A DNA stretch of 41,650 nt from Cohnella phaseoli. Its GTDB lineage: Bacteria > Bacillota > Bacilli > Paenibacillales > Paenibacillaceae. Position 1 is the stretch's first letter. The number at the start of each line of letters is the position of its first letter. A program made the position numbers and the translations under genes. Below the pieces are notes generated by a model that saw only the letters and a list, made by a program, of their open reading frames with translations, made no database searches and was not told where the DNA came from. Below are positions 7,492-15,679 of the stretch, piece after piece. The stretch covers positions 213,306 through 254,955 of the forward strand of contig NZ_QRDZ01000010.1 of NCBI RefSeq assembly GCF_003386235.1. The letters run 5' to 3'.

Positions 7492-8343
7492 ATGAAAATA
7501 GATATTAATAAACTTGCCGAGCATTTTGCGTATACCTCTTTTCGGGTAGAACAAGTTAGCCAATATGGACATGACCCTGGAAAGCACTGCGACGGCTATA
7601 CGGAATCATTTCCCGGTTTTGTATTTCCACTAAAAGGGAAAGCGGAATTTGTGTTTAACGAAACGCCTTATCTACTAGCTCCAGGAAATGTGGTTCATGG
7701 CGGAGCGAATATGAAATTGAATAGAAAGGTCATCGGCGATAGCAGGTGGGAGTATCTTCTTGTGCATTATCGGATCTGCGCTCCCGAACGAACAAGCTAT
7801 TCTCTCACCAAAACGCATTTTCAGCTTTCGCCGGGCCCAAGTCTCCGTCTGACGGAACTGCTTAAGCTTCTGCGGCGATTATCCCGTCAGCCAGGAGGCG
7901 TTACGGCTTTTCAGACAGAGACCCTATTCCGCTGCGTGCTTGAGGAGCTATTCGTTTCCGTCCGGAACCAGAGCAACGACGGCGATCAAGCGTTATTCAG
8001 GCAAATCTCGAATTACATTCACGAGCATTATATGGATGCGCTGACCGTACGCGCATTAGCGGAGCAAAATGATATCAATGAAAACAGATTGTTTTATGTG
8101 TTTAAGAAGTATACGGGCATGGGACCGGGCAGTTACTTGATTACTTATCGTCTTAATCAGGCCAGGGACTGCTTGTCGACTACCGAGGCGCCAATAGGCG
8201 AGGTGGCCGCCAGTGTTGGTTATGCCGACGCCTTGTATTTCAGTCGCCTGTTTAAAAAACAGTTCGGCGTCTCCCCAATCCAATTCAGAAGTCATTTCAG
8301 GAATAATCCATACGGCTTTCAGGATGGCTCCATTCACATCTAA
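7492..8343 (+). CDS. AraC-family transcriptional regulator, iron-responsive locus
   Basis: 283 residues from ATG 7492, chosen because GGCGGAG lies 6 nt before it; an in-frame TTG at 7477 has no ribosome site. The N-terminal half is a cupin-like ligand domain (FPLKGKAEFVFNETPYLLAPGNVVHGG, residues about 40-75). The C-terminal 100 residues are a double helix-turn-helix of AraC type (ALTVRALAEQNDINENRLFYVFKKY and EAPIGEVAASVGYADALYFSRLFKKQFGVSP). Under a Fur box and directly followed by a siderophore-binding lipoprotein, it is probably a siderophore-sensing activator that works like Btr of Bacillus, except that here the binding protein is separate (inference). Confidence 0.9.
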   Translation: MKIDINKLAEHFAYTSFRVEQVSQYGHDPGKHCDGYTESFPGFVFPLKGKAEFVFNETPYLLAPGNVVHGGANMKLNRKVIGDSRWEYLLVHYRICAPERTSYSLTKTHFQLSPGPSLRLTELLKLLRRLSRQPGGVTAFQTETLFRCVLEELFVSVRNQSNDGDQALFRQISNYIHEHYMDALTVRALAEQNDINENRLFYVFKKYTGMGPGSYLITYRLNQARDCLSTTEAPIGEVAASVGYADALYFSRLFKKQFGVSPIQFRSHFRNNPYGFQDGSIHI

Positions 8344-8351
8344 AAACTGCA

Positions 8352-8417
8352 ATGCTAAACTTGCCGTAGCCTAGGACATACAAGGCAAAACATAGCGTAA
8401 TCGGAGGAGTTTAGCAT
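8352..8417 (+). promoter_or_regulatory. Inverted repeat spanning the start codon of the binding-protein gene
   Basis: ATGCTAAACT (8352-8361) is the exact reverse complement of AGTTTAGCAT (8408-8417), which includes the first two bases of the ATG at 8416. TTGCC/GGCAA forms an inner stem. It could be an mRNA fold over the start codon or a pair of half-sites for the AraC regulator; the sequence does not decide. Confidence 0.4.
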
Positions 8418-9417
8418 GAAAAAAATGATGGGACTGATCGTCTCCATTGCACTTTTAGCTGGGATGTTAGTTGGATGCACCGAAACGCCCAAGGCTGGTA
8501 GCTCGGGATCAACGAATCCTGCATCATCCGAAACGGGGAGCCCCAAATCCGCAAATAGCGAGCCGGAGGCTAAAGAGTGGCCCAGAACTTATGTGGATGC
8601 GTTAGGCCGCCAAGTCGTTTTAGAGAAGAAGCCTGAAAGGATTGCCCTTCTATTTTTCCGTAATTTTGAGCATCTGTTTTTGCTTGGCGAATCTCCCATA
8701 GCCGCTACGGATATCAACGTGTTGGAAGAGTGGGAGTCTTTGGCGCCATATAAGAACAATGAAATTGCCGATCTCGGTTCAATAGCCAATCCCAATATAG
8801 AAAAATTGCTTGCGCTTGATCCGGATTTGATTATTGCGGTCTCAAGCCGATATGAGAGCTACGGAGGGAAGTTGGATCAAATAGCCCCTGTCGTTACTGT
8901 CGACAGCAATGAAAACAACTGGCAAGGGGCCTTGCGGGAATACGGGAAAATTCTAGGGAAAGAACGGAAGGCAGAGGATGAAATTGCGCGGCTTGAAAAT
9001 TACATCGTAGAATCAAGTGCTCAGCTTGAGGCATACCGCGACAAAACATTTAGCGTTACGATGCTGGCGGATAACCAGTATTGGGCCTTTACTACACAAT
9101 TTATTTTCGACAAGGACAATGGTCTTGGTTTGAATCCTCCAAACCAGTATGTCGATATGTCAAGCAAAGGCGAACAGATTTCACTGGAAAGGCTGACGGT
9201 CATAGATCCCGATTATATGTTTGTCGCTGATCTTGGCGGATCTTCCGAGAAATTAAAGGGGTATTTGCAAGAATTGGAGAAGGATGCGGTATGGAATTCC
9301 TTACAGTCTGTCAAGAACAACCATATGTTCCCTCTAGACAGTTCGATTGCGGCCGGAGGTCCGTTAGCAATTGAACTGGGGGTCAAAACCATCGTTGAAA
9401 ATGTTCTATCTCAATAA
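8416..9417 (+). CDS. Iron-siderophore ABC transporter substrate-binding lipoprotein (FecB/FhuD type)
   Basis: 333 residues. A lipoprotein signal with lipobox LVGC (Cys about residue 21) is followed by a Ser/Gly-rich linker to residue 55 and a Peripla_BP_2-type domain opening with the typical YVDALGRQVVLEKKPERIALL. Later landmarks are IANPNIEKLLALDPDLIIA and ERLTVIDPDYMFVAD. Such proteins hold ferric siderophores at the membrane and pass them to a FecCD-type permease. No permease or ATPase gene is adjacent, so the importer must be elsewhere or shared. The start is backed by CGGAGGAG. Control is presumably by the Fur site 975 bp upstream and the AraC protein. A terminator follows at 9490. Confidence 0.93.
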   Translation: MKKMMGLIVSIALLAGMLVGCTETPKAGSSGSTNPASSETGSPKSANSEPEAKEWPRTYVDALGRQVVLEKKPERIALLFFRNFEHLFLLGESPIAATDINVLEEWESLAPYKNNEIADLGSIANPNIEKLLALDPDLIIAVSSRYESYGGKLDQIAPVVTVDSNENNWQGALREYGKILGKERKAEDEIARLENYIVESSAQLEAYRDKTFSVTMLADNQYWAFTTQFIFDKDNGLGLNPPNQYVDMSSKGEQISLERLTVIDPDYMFVADLGGSSEKLKGYLQELEKDAVWNSLQSVKNNHMFPLDSSIAAGGPLAIELGVKTIVENVLSQ

Positions 9418-9489
9418 AACTGCTATACGACGGCTCGCTGCAAACGAGGGATTCATATAGTGAAGCGCGAGCCAACGTGACGATCATAG

Positions 9490-9526
9490 AAACCGGTCCC
9501 TGGAGTACAGGACCGGTTTTAATTTA
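9490..9526 (+). terminator. Terminator after the binding-protein gene
   Basis: AAACCGGTCC (9490-9499) pairs with GGACCGGTTT, then TTAATTT. It lies between convergent genes and may stop transcription from both sides. Confidence 0.85.
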
Positions 9527-9580
9527 TTCAGTTTGAAGGTCAAGGGTCATTTGGCAGCGACGAAGATCGGGAAGTAGCGG

Positions 9581-10069
9581 TTAGTAAATATAGAAGACGA
9601 GCCCTTTGCCCTCGGCTGCGGTTTGGCTGTAGAAGCGCCGGATTTCATTAAAATACTGGAGCATAAAAGCAAAGAACGGCTCCTCGTCCTCATCCGAAAC
9701 CATGCCATCTTCAAGCGGATAAACCTCTTCCTTGACCATGGTTTTGAAATCATACCGCAAACGAAGCTGCGCTTCATCCAGCTCAGCTATAGCCTGATGC
9801 GCTGCAGCAACTTGATCGGCGCGCAAGGGAAACGCTCCGAATGAGCCGAAATCGACGCTTTTGTCCGACGACAGCGGAACGACATAGCCAAGAGGAGGCT
9901 CTCCATCGGCAATATCTCCACAGAGCAAGTAGTGGATCGCTTCCCAAGTTCTATCAATGCTCAGTCCCGGATAGTTGTCTATTTTCAAGCTCTTCAAGGC
10001 GATGTCGCCTGCAGCGATCTGCTGCACAAGCTTGTCCTCCAATGCAAAGTAATACCCTCTTATTGCCAT
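9581..10069 (-). CDS. DUF1877 (YfbM-like) family protein
   Basis: 162 residues, typical for the family. Signatures are the N-terminal MAIRGYYFALEDK, the central LSIDRTWEAIHYLLCGD with GEPPLGYVV, and a C-terminal aromatic segment FAFMLQYFNEIRRFY. Function of the family is unknown; members are cytosolic. The start ATG (on the minus strand at 10069) follows GGAAGG at 8-nt spacing. It is divergent from the YcaQ-like gene and convergent with the binding-protein gene, so it is probably transcribed alone. Confidence 0.88.
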   Translation of the reverse strand: MAIRGYYFALEDKLVQQIAAGDIALKSLKIDNYPGLSIDRTWEAIHYLLCGDIADGEPPLGYVVPLSSDKSVDFGSFGAFPLRADQVAAAHQAIAELDEAQLRLRYDFKTMVKEEVYPLEDGMVSDEDEEPFFAFMLQYFNEIRRFYSQTAAEGKGLVFYIY

Positions 10070-10168
10070 CTTATCTGCCTTCCTTCCCTAATTAGATCAT
10101 GCACTATCTAACTGTAGCATCCTGAAATTGGGTGTTTCAAGGAACGTTAGACGTAGGTATATTAACTC

Positions 10169-10198
10169 TTGTTTTTATACTCCAATCAATGGTAAAAT
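10169..10198 (+). promoter_or_regulatory. Promoter of the YcaQ/AlkX-like gene
   Basis: TTGTTT (10169-10174), 18-bp spacer and TAAAAT (10193-10198) preceded by TGG. It lies 55 bp before the ATG. No operator is visible. Confidence 0.5.
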
Positions 10199-10252
10199 AA
10201 TACAGGAACATACGTTCTTTTTTGTGTATCTCGTTAAGGAGCCGATGCGTAC

Positions 10253-11449
10253 ATGATTCAATTGACGAACCGCCAGGCGCGGCAATTTCTGCTATTGAAG
10301 CACGGGCTGTTGGGTGAATATCGATTTACCGGAAAGCAGGGAGTATTGGATTATATACGGCAAGTCGGCTGCATTCAATTCGATCCTATCGATGTTTGCG
10401 GAAAAAACGCCGAGCTGGTGCTGCAGTCGCGAATCAAAGGATTTACCAAGAGCATGCTCGACGAGTTGCTATATACAGATCGATTGCTTGTCGATTATCC
10501 CGACAAGAATCTGGCTATTATCCCTGTCGAGGAATGGCCGTATTTTGAACGGTACAGGCAGGCCGCAAGGCGACATGCCGAGCGCTATCCCGAAATGGAA
10601 GATTTGACGGAGCAAGTGCGAGCTCACATTCAAAATCATGGCGCGCTAAGCTCGGACGATCTCAAATTAGAGGGGAATTTCGCTTGGCAATCGGCGATTC
10701 ATTGGAGCAGCGGAAACAATTCAACGAGGTCGGTGCTGGAGCAGATGTACTCGACGGGCGAGTTAATCATCCAGCGCAAAAAAGGAACGCGCAAATATTA
10801 CGATATCGCCGGGAAATACATACAGCCTAATCTGCTGAATGCTCCGGAGCCGCTGACGGATGAGCTTGAGCATCATAAGTGGCGGGTACTGCGTCGTATC
10901 GGCGCTGTTGGCTTGTTGTGGAATCGCGCATCCGACGCGTGGTTGAACATATGGGGATTGAAATCGGGGCAGCGCAACGAGGTTTTCCGCCAGCTGCTGC
11001 ACGAGGGCCGCATTGTTGCTGTTGCCGTAGAGCAAATGAAGGATAGGCTTTATTGCCGAGCAGAGGATCTGCCCCTTGTTGAAGCCGTCCTGCAAAATCC
11101 GGCGCCGAAATTGCGCTGTGAGCTGATTGCCCCGCTAGATAACCTGATATGGGACAGAAAGCTGATCAACGAACTGTTTGGCTTCGATTACACCTGGGAG
11201 ATTTACACGCCCGCATTGAAACGGAAATTCGGCTATTACGTGCTGCCTCTATTGTACGGAGAAAGCTTTATCGGACGAGCCGAAGTCATCGCAGAGCGAA
11301 AAACCGGGACTCTCGCTGTGAAAAACATTTGGTACGAGAACGGCATAAAGCCAACAAAGTCATTTCGAGCAGCCCTGAACGATTGTTTTCAAAATTTTGC
11401 GCTATTCAACGGATGCAAGACGATATGGACAGAGTCCATGAATGAATAA
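10253..11449 (+). CDS. YcaQ/AlkX-type winged-helix DNA glycosylase (HTH_42 family)
   Basis: 398 residues, normal for the family. The protein has the hallmark N-terminal region with QFD at residues 42-44 (VGCIQFDPID), which corresponds to the Q-hydrophobic-D motif of E. coli YcaQ/AlkX. The antibiotic-associated AlkZ group has Q-hydrophobic-Q instead. Later landmarks are DYPDKNLAIIPVEEWPYF, winged-helix-like segments (ALSSDDLKLEG) and LIAPLDNLIWDRKLINELFGFDYTWEIYTPALKRKFGYYVLPLLYG, the strongly conserved C-terminal stretch. Relatives unhook DNA interstrand crosslinks and remove bulky alkyl bases in the cytoplasm. The gene has its own promoter and terminator and no biosynthetic neighbours, so general repair rather than antibiotic self-resistance is likely (inference). 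Confidence 0.9.
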   Translation: MIQLTNRQARQFLLLKHGLLGEYRFTGKQGVLDYIRQVGCIQFDPIDVCGKNAELVLQSRIKGFTKSMLDELLYTDRLLVDYPDKNLAIIPVEEWPYFERYRQAARRHAERYPEMEDLTEQVRAHIQNHGALSSDDLKLEGNFAWQSAIHWSSGNNSTRSVLEQMYSTGELIIQRKKGTRKYYDIAGKYIQPNLLNAPEPLTDELEHHKWRVLRRIGAVGLLWNRASDAWLNIWGLKSGQRNEVFRQLLHEGRIVAVAVEQMKDRLYCRAEDLPLVEAVLQNPAPKLRCELIAPLDNLIWDRKLINELFGFDYTWEIYTPALKRKFGYYVLPLLYGESFIGRAEVIAERKTGTLAVKNIWYENGIKPTKSFRAALNDCFQNFALFNGCKTIWTESMNE

Positions 11450-11495
11450 GGATGATGCCCTGCCGGGAACCATGTAACTTGGCTCCATTGATTCC

Positions 11496-11528
11496 AAACC
11501 TGCGTAAATCGCGGGTTTTTTAATTTTT
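11496..11528 (+). terminator. Terminator of the YcaQ/AlkX-like gene
   Basis: AAACCTGCG / CGCGGGTTT with one G-T pair and a TAAAT loop, followed by TTTAATTTTT. It ends the preceding unit; the next 290 bp up to 11821 hold a cre-like site and no gene. Confidence 0.8.
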
Positions 11529-11741
11529 ATGTGTATATATTTTCCAGGTTTCATGCTGATATGTCCGTATAGACCAATTAGATGTCTTGATTGTCCTGTT
11601 GATGGGGAGGAGATGCGCTTATAATGAAAAACAAGTTGTAAGATCGTTCGTCCGGTTCCTGTCCGCGAGCGACGTGACTTGCAGTCAACATTATGATCAT
11701 GCGGGAGGTTTACTAATTATGATAAATGAATGAGATCTTTT

Positions 11742-11755
11742 TGTAAGCGCTACCA
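11742..11755 (+). promoter_or_regulatory. cre-like site (CcpA-type operator) before the AraC regulator
   Basis: TGTAAGCGCTACCA matches the cre consensus TGWAANCGNTNWCA with one mismatch (C for W at position 12). It lies 67-80 bp upstream of the TTG start, so it would sit at or just after a promoter. Carbon catabolite control of a glycan-use locus is expected. A TATAAT at 11620 may be the -10 box, but its -35 is only 15 bp away and weak. Confidence 0.5.
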
Positions 11756-11821
11756 GTTTGAGAATGCTGTTTAATCGCTATAAAGATGAAAGAGAATTAT
11801 AGCGGCATGGAGGACCTAATC

Positions 11822-12814
11822 TTGTTTGAGAAGAGCTCAGTCTTCACGGCCTCGGAACATAATGTACGGGAGGCATTTCCTTTCGCTATTACGCATTGGA
11901 TTCATGATGCCCATAAAGAAATTCTTTGGCATAGCCATGAATTCATCGAGATCGCCTTCATCGTAGACGGTTCCGCCTCGCACGTGTTCCAGGCGCCGAA
12001 TTCGAAGAAATTCGAAAGCAGGGTGAGCAAAGGGGACATTTTCATCATAAATCCCGGAGAAATGCACACCTACAAGATGTTAAAAGACGAACAAATCGAA
12101 GTCATTAATGTGTTGTTCTATTCCAATATCGTGGATTGGACTCTCATCAGAGACGCCGAAGAAATGGAATTAATGGATTTCTTCTATGTTCAGCCCTTCC
12201 TGCCTCCCGAAGCTAGATTCGGAAACATACTTAGGCTGAACAAGGAAGAGGCGGTACTTGCCCGTCAAATGGTAGAAAACCTGGTTTATGAGTATAAAAA
12301 CAAAAAAGCCAATTACAAATTGCTCATCAAACTGATTATGACCCAATTAATCGTCGTTCTAAGCCGGATGTTTGCTGAACAAATGAATGTATATAGTTCA
12401 CTAGGGTTAGTGAAAGCGCTTAAAGTGGAGAATATTCACCGGGTATTGGGTTATCTGGAACGTCATTATTCCGAAAATATCACGTTGGAGCAATTGGCGA
12501 AAATCTCTATAAGCAGCGAAAGGCAAATGACCAGAATATTTAAGAACATAACGGGCGAGACGATATTCGGTTATTTGCACAAGCTTCGGATAGAAAAGGC
12601 TAAGAGCCTGCTGCTCGTTACGGACAATAAAATATCGGATATTTGTACCGCGGTGGGATTTAACGACATCAGCTTCTTTAACAAGGTTTTCAAGAAAATC
12701 GTCGGCGTCAGCCCCAAAGATTATCGCACTTCGGAAGCGCAAGCAGGGGGCATTAAAAATGAATTTATCGGCACATTGGATATCGAGAGACAGGGAGGTG
12801 ATGGAGTGGTCTGA
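11822..12814 (+). CDS. AraC-family regulator of the glycan-use locus
   Basis: About 330 residues. TTG 11822 is preferred because GGAGG stands 8 nt before it; ATG 11786 in the same frame lacks any ribosome site. A cupin domain fills residues about 35-110 (HSHEFIEIAFIVDGSASHVF, KGDIFIINPGEMHTY), which usually binds a sugar. The C-terminal 100 residues carry two helix-turn-helix units (ITLEQLAKISISSERQMTRIFKNITGE and KISDICTAVGFNDISFFNKVFKKIVGVSP). It precedes a sugar ABC system and a secreted glycosidase in the same direction, so it is the likely local activator. The 70-bp gap before the next gene has no obvious terminator. Confidence 0.9.
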   Translation: MFEKSSVFTASEHNVREAFPFAITHWIHDAHKEILWHSHEFIEIAFIVDGSASHVFQAPNSKKFESRVSKGDIFIINPGEMHTYKMLKDEQIEVINVLFYSNIVDWTLIRDAEEMELMDFFYVQPFLPPEARFGNILRLNKEEAVLARQMVENLVYEYKNKKANYKLLIKLIMTQLIVVLSRMFAEQMNVYSSLGLVKALKVENIHRVLGYLERHYSENITLEQLAKISISSERQMTRIFKNITGETIFGYLHKLRIEKAKSLLLVTDNKISDICTAVGFNDISFFNKVFKKIVGVSPKDYRTSEAQAGGIKNEFIGTLDIERQGGDGVV

Positions 12815-12884
12815 ACCTTCAAGCATTTTAACGGTGCTTTAGTACGAATTGCATTCGGTCTTATCCATTAGAGGGGGAAAATCT

Positions 12885-14591
12885 ATGAAACGGTATCGAA
12901 TGGGAATGATTTCGCTTTTGTTGTTGGCAATGGTAGGGGTGGCGGCTTGCTCGAACAATTCGGCGCCTTCTTCACAGTCGGCTTCGTCTTCGGGGAATCC
13001 GAGTACGGGCAACTCGAAAGACCCTTACGTCATTAAAGTGCTCCATTCCACGGCGACGAACATTAAAAAGAGCGATGAAACCGATATCGGAAAAGCGATC
13101 AAGGAAAAGTTTAATATCGTTTTTGAATATGTCAGCTTTACCGGGAACGAGCTGGATCAGATGAATCTGATGCTGTCCGCGGGCAATTATCCCGAAATCG
13201 TGCGTCTGTCCGACAATAGCGTATTGGATAAATATATTAGAGCCGGCGCGCTTCTACCGCTGGATGACTATCTGAAAGACACTCCGGAGTTCAAGAAGCG
13301 TTATGAAGCCCAAATCCCGCTTTGGCGTTTGCCTGCCCATGATAGCAAGCTCTATAAGTGGGAAAACAACGTTCCGACGGATTACAGAAACAATCTGGAA
13401 GCTTTGGATATCGCGGTGCGCATCGACGTTCTGGAAAAAGCGGGTTGGCCGAAGCTGCTCTCGACGGACGACTATATTCAATTTTTGAAGCAAGCCATGA
13501 AGGATAATCCTACAACGAACGGACAAAAGACGATCGGAATGACGATCCCTTTTGCGGAGCCATGGGGAATTCAAGGGATTTCCGGGATCATGTATGAGAA
13601 GGGCGGCAGATATAGCACCGCCGGCGGTAATTTAGGCGTCATATGGAATCAGGTCGACGAAAAATATGAAGATTACATGGAGAATGAATACGTAAAGGAA
13701 AATTTATTGTTCTTCAACCAGCTTTATCGGGAAGGAATTCTGGATAAGGACAGCTTTACGGATTTATTGCCGCAGTCAACGGACAAGCAGCTTAGCGGCA
13801 AGGCGTTATCGACATGGTATCCCGTAATCGTCGACAACCCTACCGCGGTCAAATCCGGTCATCCCGAGTGGCAAATGATCAACTTGCCGATTCGCAGCAA
13901 AACGCAAATCGAGCGAAACGAAAAACGTCAAATTCGCGTAGAGGATACCCGATCCTTCGAGATGTACGCGATCACCAAAAACGCCAAACATCCGGAACGA
14001 ATTGTCGAGCTTCTGGAATGGGCCGCAACCGAGGAAGGGAAAATTTTGCTCCAATCCGGCATTGAGGGCCAGCATTACAAGGTCGAGAACGGCAAACGCG
14101 TAGCGACGGAGGAATATAAAAACATCGTCAACGATCCTACGCAAAGCTCCCAAGTCGGATTCCGGATGTTCCCATTCCTGGGGTACGTGGGCACGAATGC
14201 ACCGGACGGAGTGCCGTACGATATGAAAATGGATCCGGTTTTAACGGATGAGATGACGCTTTCGCCGGAGCTGAAAAACGCTTATACCCAGTTGGGATGG
14301 ACGGATTCGAAGCAGTATTGGCGCGAGACGGGCGAGGCGGCTCCGACCGGAATCGCCGCCACCATCGGCATCGACTCTACTTCGGATTTGGGCGCTTTGC
14401 AACAGAAGATGGTCGACTTCCGCGTGAAAAACAGCACGAAGCTGATTATCGAGCCGAAGAGCGACGAAGATTTCGAAAAGCTGTATAGCCAAACCGTGAG
14501 CGATTATCGGAAGCTCGAGCCGGAGAAAGTCGTGAATATGTACAATCAACTCTATCAAGAAAAGCTGGAACAGCTTAAATCTTTGAAATAA
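12885..14591 (+). CDS. Extracellular solute-binding lipoprotein of a sugar ABC transporter
   Basis: 568 residues from ATG 12885 (GAGGGGG upstream; an in-frame start at 12849 has no support). A lipoprotein signal ends in VAAC (Cys about residue 22), then a Ser-rich linker and a large family-1-type binding fold: GNELDQMNLMLSAGNYPEIVRL, then DVLEKAGWPKLLSTDDYIQFLKQ, and ERIVELLEWAATEEGKILLQ. The length above 500 residues matches the LipO/YtcQ group of Paenibacillaceae, which partners two permeases and borrows an MsmK-type ATPase from elsewhere. It acts outside the membrane, catching oligosaccharides probably released by the glycosidase encoded at 16611. A stem-loop follows the stop. Confidence 0.92.
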   Translation: MKRYRMGMISLLLLAMVGVAACSNNSAPSSQSASSSGNPSTGNSKDPYVIKVLHSTATNIKKSDETDIGKAIKEKFNIVFEYVSFTGNELDQMNLMLSAGNYPEIVRLSDNSVLDKYIRAGALLPLDDYLKDTPEFKKRYEAQIPLWRLPAHDSKLYKWENNVPTDYRNNLEALDIAVRIDVLEKAGWPKLLSTDDYIQFLKQAMKDNPTTNGQKTIGMTIPFAEPWGIQGISGIMYEKGGRYSTAGGNLGVIWNQVDEKYEDYMENEYVKENLLFFNQLYREGILDKDSFTDLLPQSTDKQLSGKALSTWYPVIVDNPTAVKSGHPEWQMINLPIRSKTQIERNEKRQIRVEDTRSFEMYAITKNAKHPERIVELLEWAATEEGKILLQSGIEGQHYKVENGKRVATEEYKNIVNDPTQSSQVGFRMFPFLGYVGTNAPDGVPYDMKMDPVLTDEMTLSPELKNAYTQLGWTDSKQYWRETGEAAPTGIAATIGIDSTSDLGALQQKMVDFRVKNSTKLIIEPKSDEDFEKLYSQTVSDYRKLEPEKVVNMYNQLYQEKLEQLKSLK

Positions 14592-14607
14592 TCAATCGTA
14601 GATTGGG

Positions 14608-14648
14608 GATTAACGGACAAGCCGGATCGTTGCGGATGTCCGTTAATC
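14608..14648 (+). promoter_or_regulatory. Intercistronic stem-loop between binding protein and permeases
   Basis: GATTAACGGACA (14608-14619) pairs perfectly with TGTCCGTTAATC (14637-14648) and has no T-run. Such stems after binding-protein genes usually protect the upstream mRNA and keep binding protein in excess over permease (established for maltose-type operons; inferred here). Confidence 0.6.
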
Positions 14649-14702
14649 GCCGACTGCGTTGCCGAATCAACGCGGGAATGCGCAACGATGGGGGAATACC
14701 AT

Positions 14703-15662
14703 ATGGAAGCCGGGCTTGAAGCGACTCATAAAGACCGTGCAGAGGTAAGACGAAAAACGCTTAAAAAAGCTTTGAATCAACGCTATTTATATTTCATGAT
14801 CCTGCCTGCGATCGCCATTGTCATCACGTTTAATTACGTGCCTTTATTTGGTTGGGTGATTGCGTTCGTGAACTATCGTCCTGGATTTAGCCTATGGCAA
14901 GCCGAGTGGACAGGGTTGGAGCAATTCAGATCGTTTTTCATGCAAAGCGACGATTACATTCACGTTCTTCGCAACACGCTGGCCATGAATATCGGTTCCT
15001 TGTTTTTCAATTTGGTTAGCGCCTTCTTTTTCACCATTCTCCTGAACGAGATTCGAATAAAGCTGTTCGGGAAAATCATTCAGACGGCAACCTTTTTTCC
15101 GTTCTTCGTATCCTGGGTCATCATTTATACACTGGTCAACGCGTTGTTTGCTCCATCTTCGGGCGCCATTAACGAAACGTTGGTCAGTTGGGGAGTTCTC
15201 GAAGAAGGGCTTAATATTTTGGGAGATAAGAAATACTCTTGGCCGTTGATGATTCTGCTGGGGAACTGGAAGTACTTGGGGTACAATACGGTCATTTTCC
15301 TAGCGGCCATTGCCGCGATTTCGAACGAAGAGTATGAAGCCGCGGATATCGAAGGGGCTAATCGTTTTCAGAAAGCAAGATATATAACGATACCCAATTT
15401 GATGCCGACGGCGATCGTTCTGCTTATTCTGAATAGCGGATGGGTTCTCAACTCAAGCTTGGAGTCGTTCTTCCTATTTACGAATACGGCTAACTGGGAG
15501 ACGATGGAAGTCTTTGATATGTACATTTACAAGTTCGGGTTGCAATTGCTGAACTATCCTTACGCAACCGCTGTCGGGATTATGAAAACCTTCGCCAGCA
15601 TATTGCTGCTTCTTACGGTTAACACCATAGCCAAAAAATCGACAGGGAAGTCCATCTTATAA
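14703..15662 (+). CDS. Sugar ABC transporter permease, LplB/UgpA type
   Basis: 319 residues from ATG 14703, chosen for GGGGGA 7 nt upstream; ATG 14688 in the same frame is less supported. After a basic N-terminus there are six membrane segments (about residues 29-48, 90-112, 124-145, 175-193, 218-238, 280-300). The cytoplasmic EAA loop is present as YEAADIEGANRFQKARYITIPNL, which docks the ATPase. It partners with the next gene, 17 bp downstream. No ATPase gene is present in the locus, as is usual for this transporter group in these bacteria. Confidence 0.95.
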   Translation: MEAGLEATHKDRAEVRRKTLKKALNQRYLYFMILPAIAIVITFNYVPLFGWVIAFVNYRPGFSLWQAEWTGLEQFRSFFMQSDDYIHVLRNTLAMNIGSLFFNLVSAFFFTILLNEIRIKLFGKIIQTATFFPFFVSWVIIYTLVNALFAPSSGAINETLVSWGVLEEGLNILGDKKYSWPLMILLGNWKYLGYNTVIFLAAIAAISNEEYEAADIEGANRFQKARYITIPNLMPTAIVLLILNSGWVLNSSLESFFLFTNTANWETMEVFDMYIYKFGLQLLNYPYATAVGIMKTFASILLLLTVNTIAKKSTGKSIL

Positions 15663-15679
15663 CGATTGAAGGTGCAACA

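Noticed and set aside
11560..11640. Promoter with TATAAT at 11620
   Set aside because: The nearest -35-like TTGATG is only 15 bp upstream; kept as a remark under the cre-like site, not as a feature.
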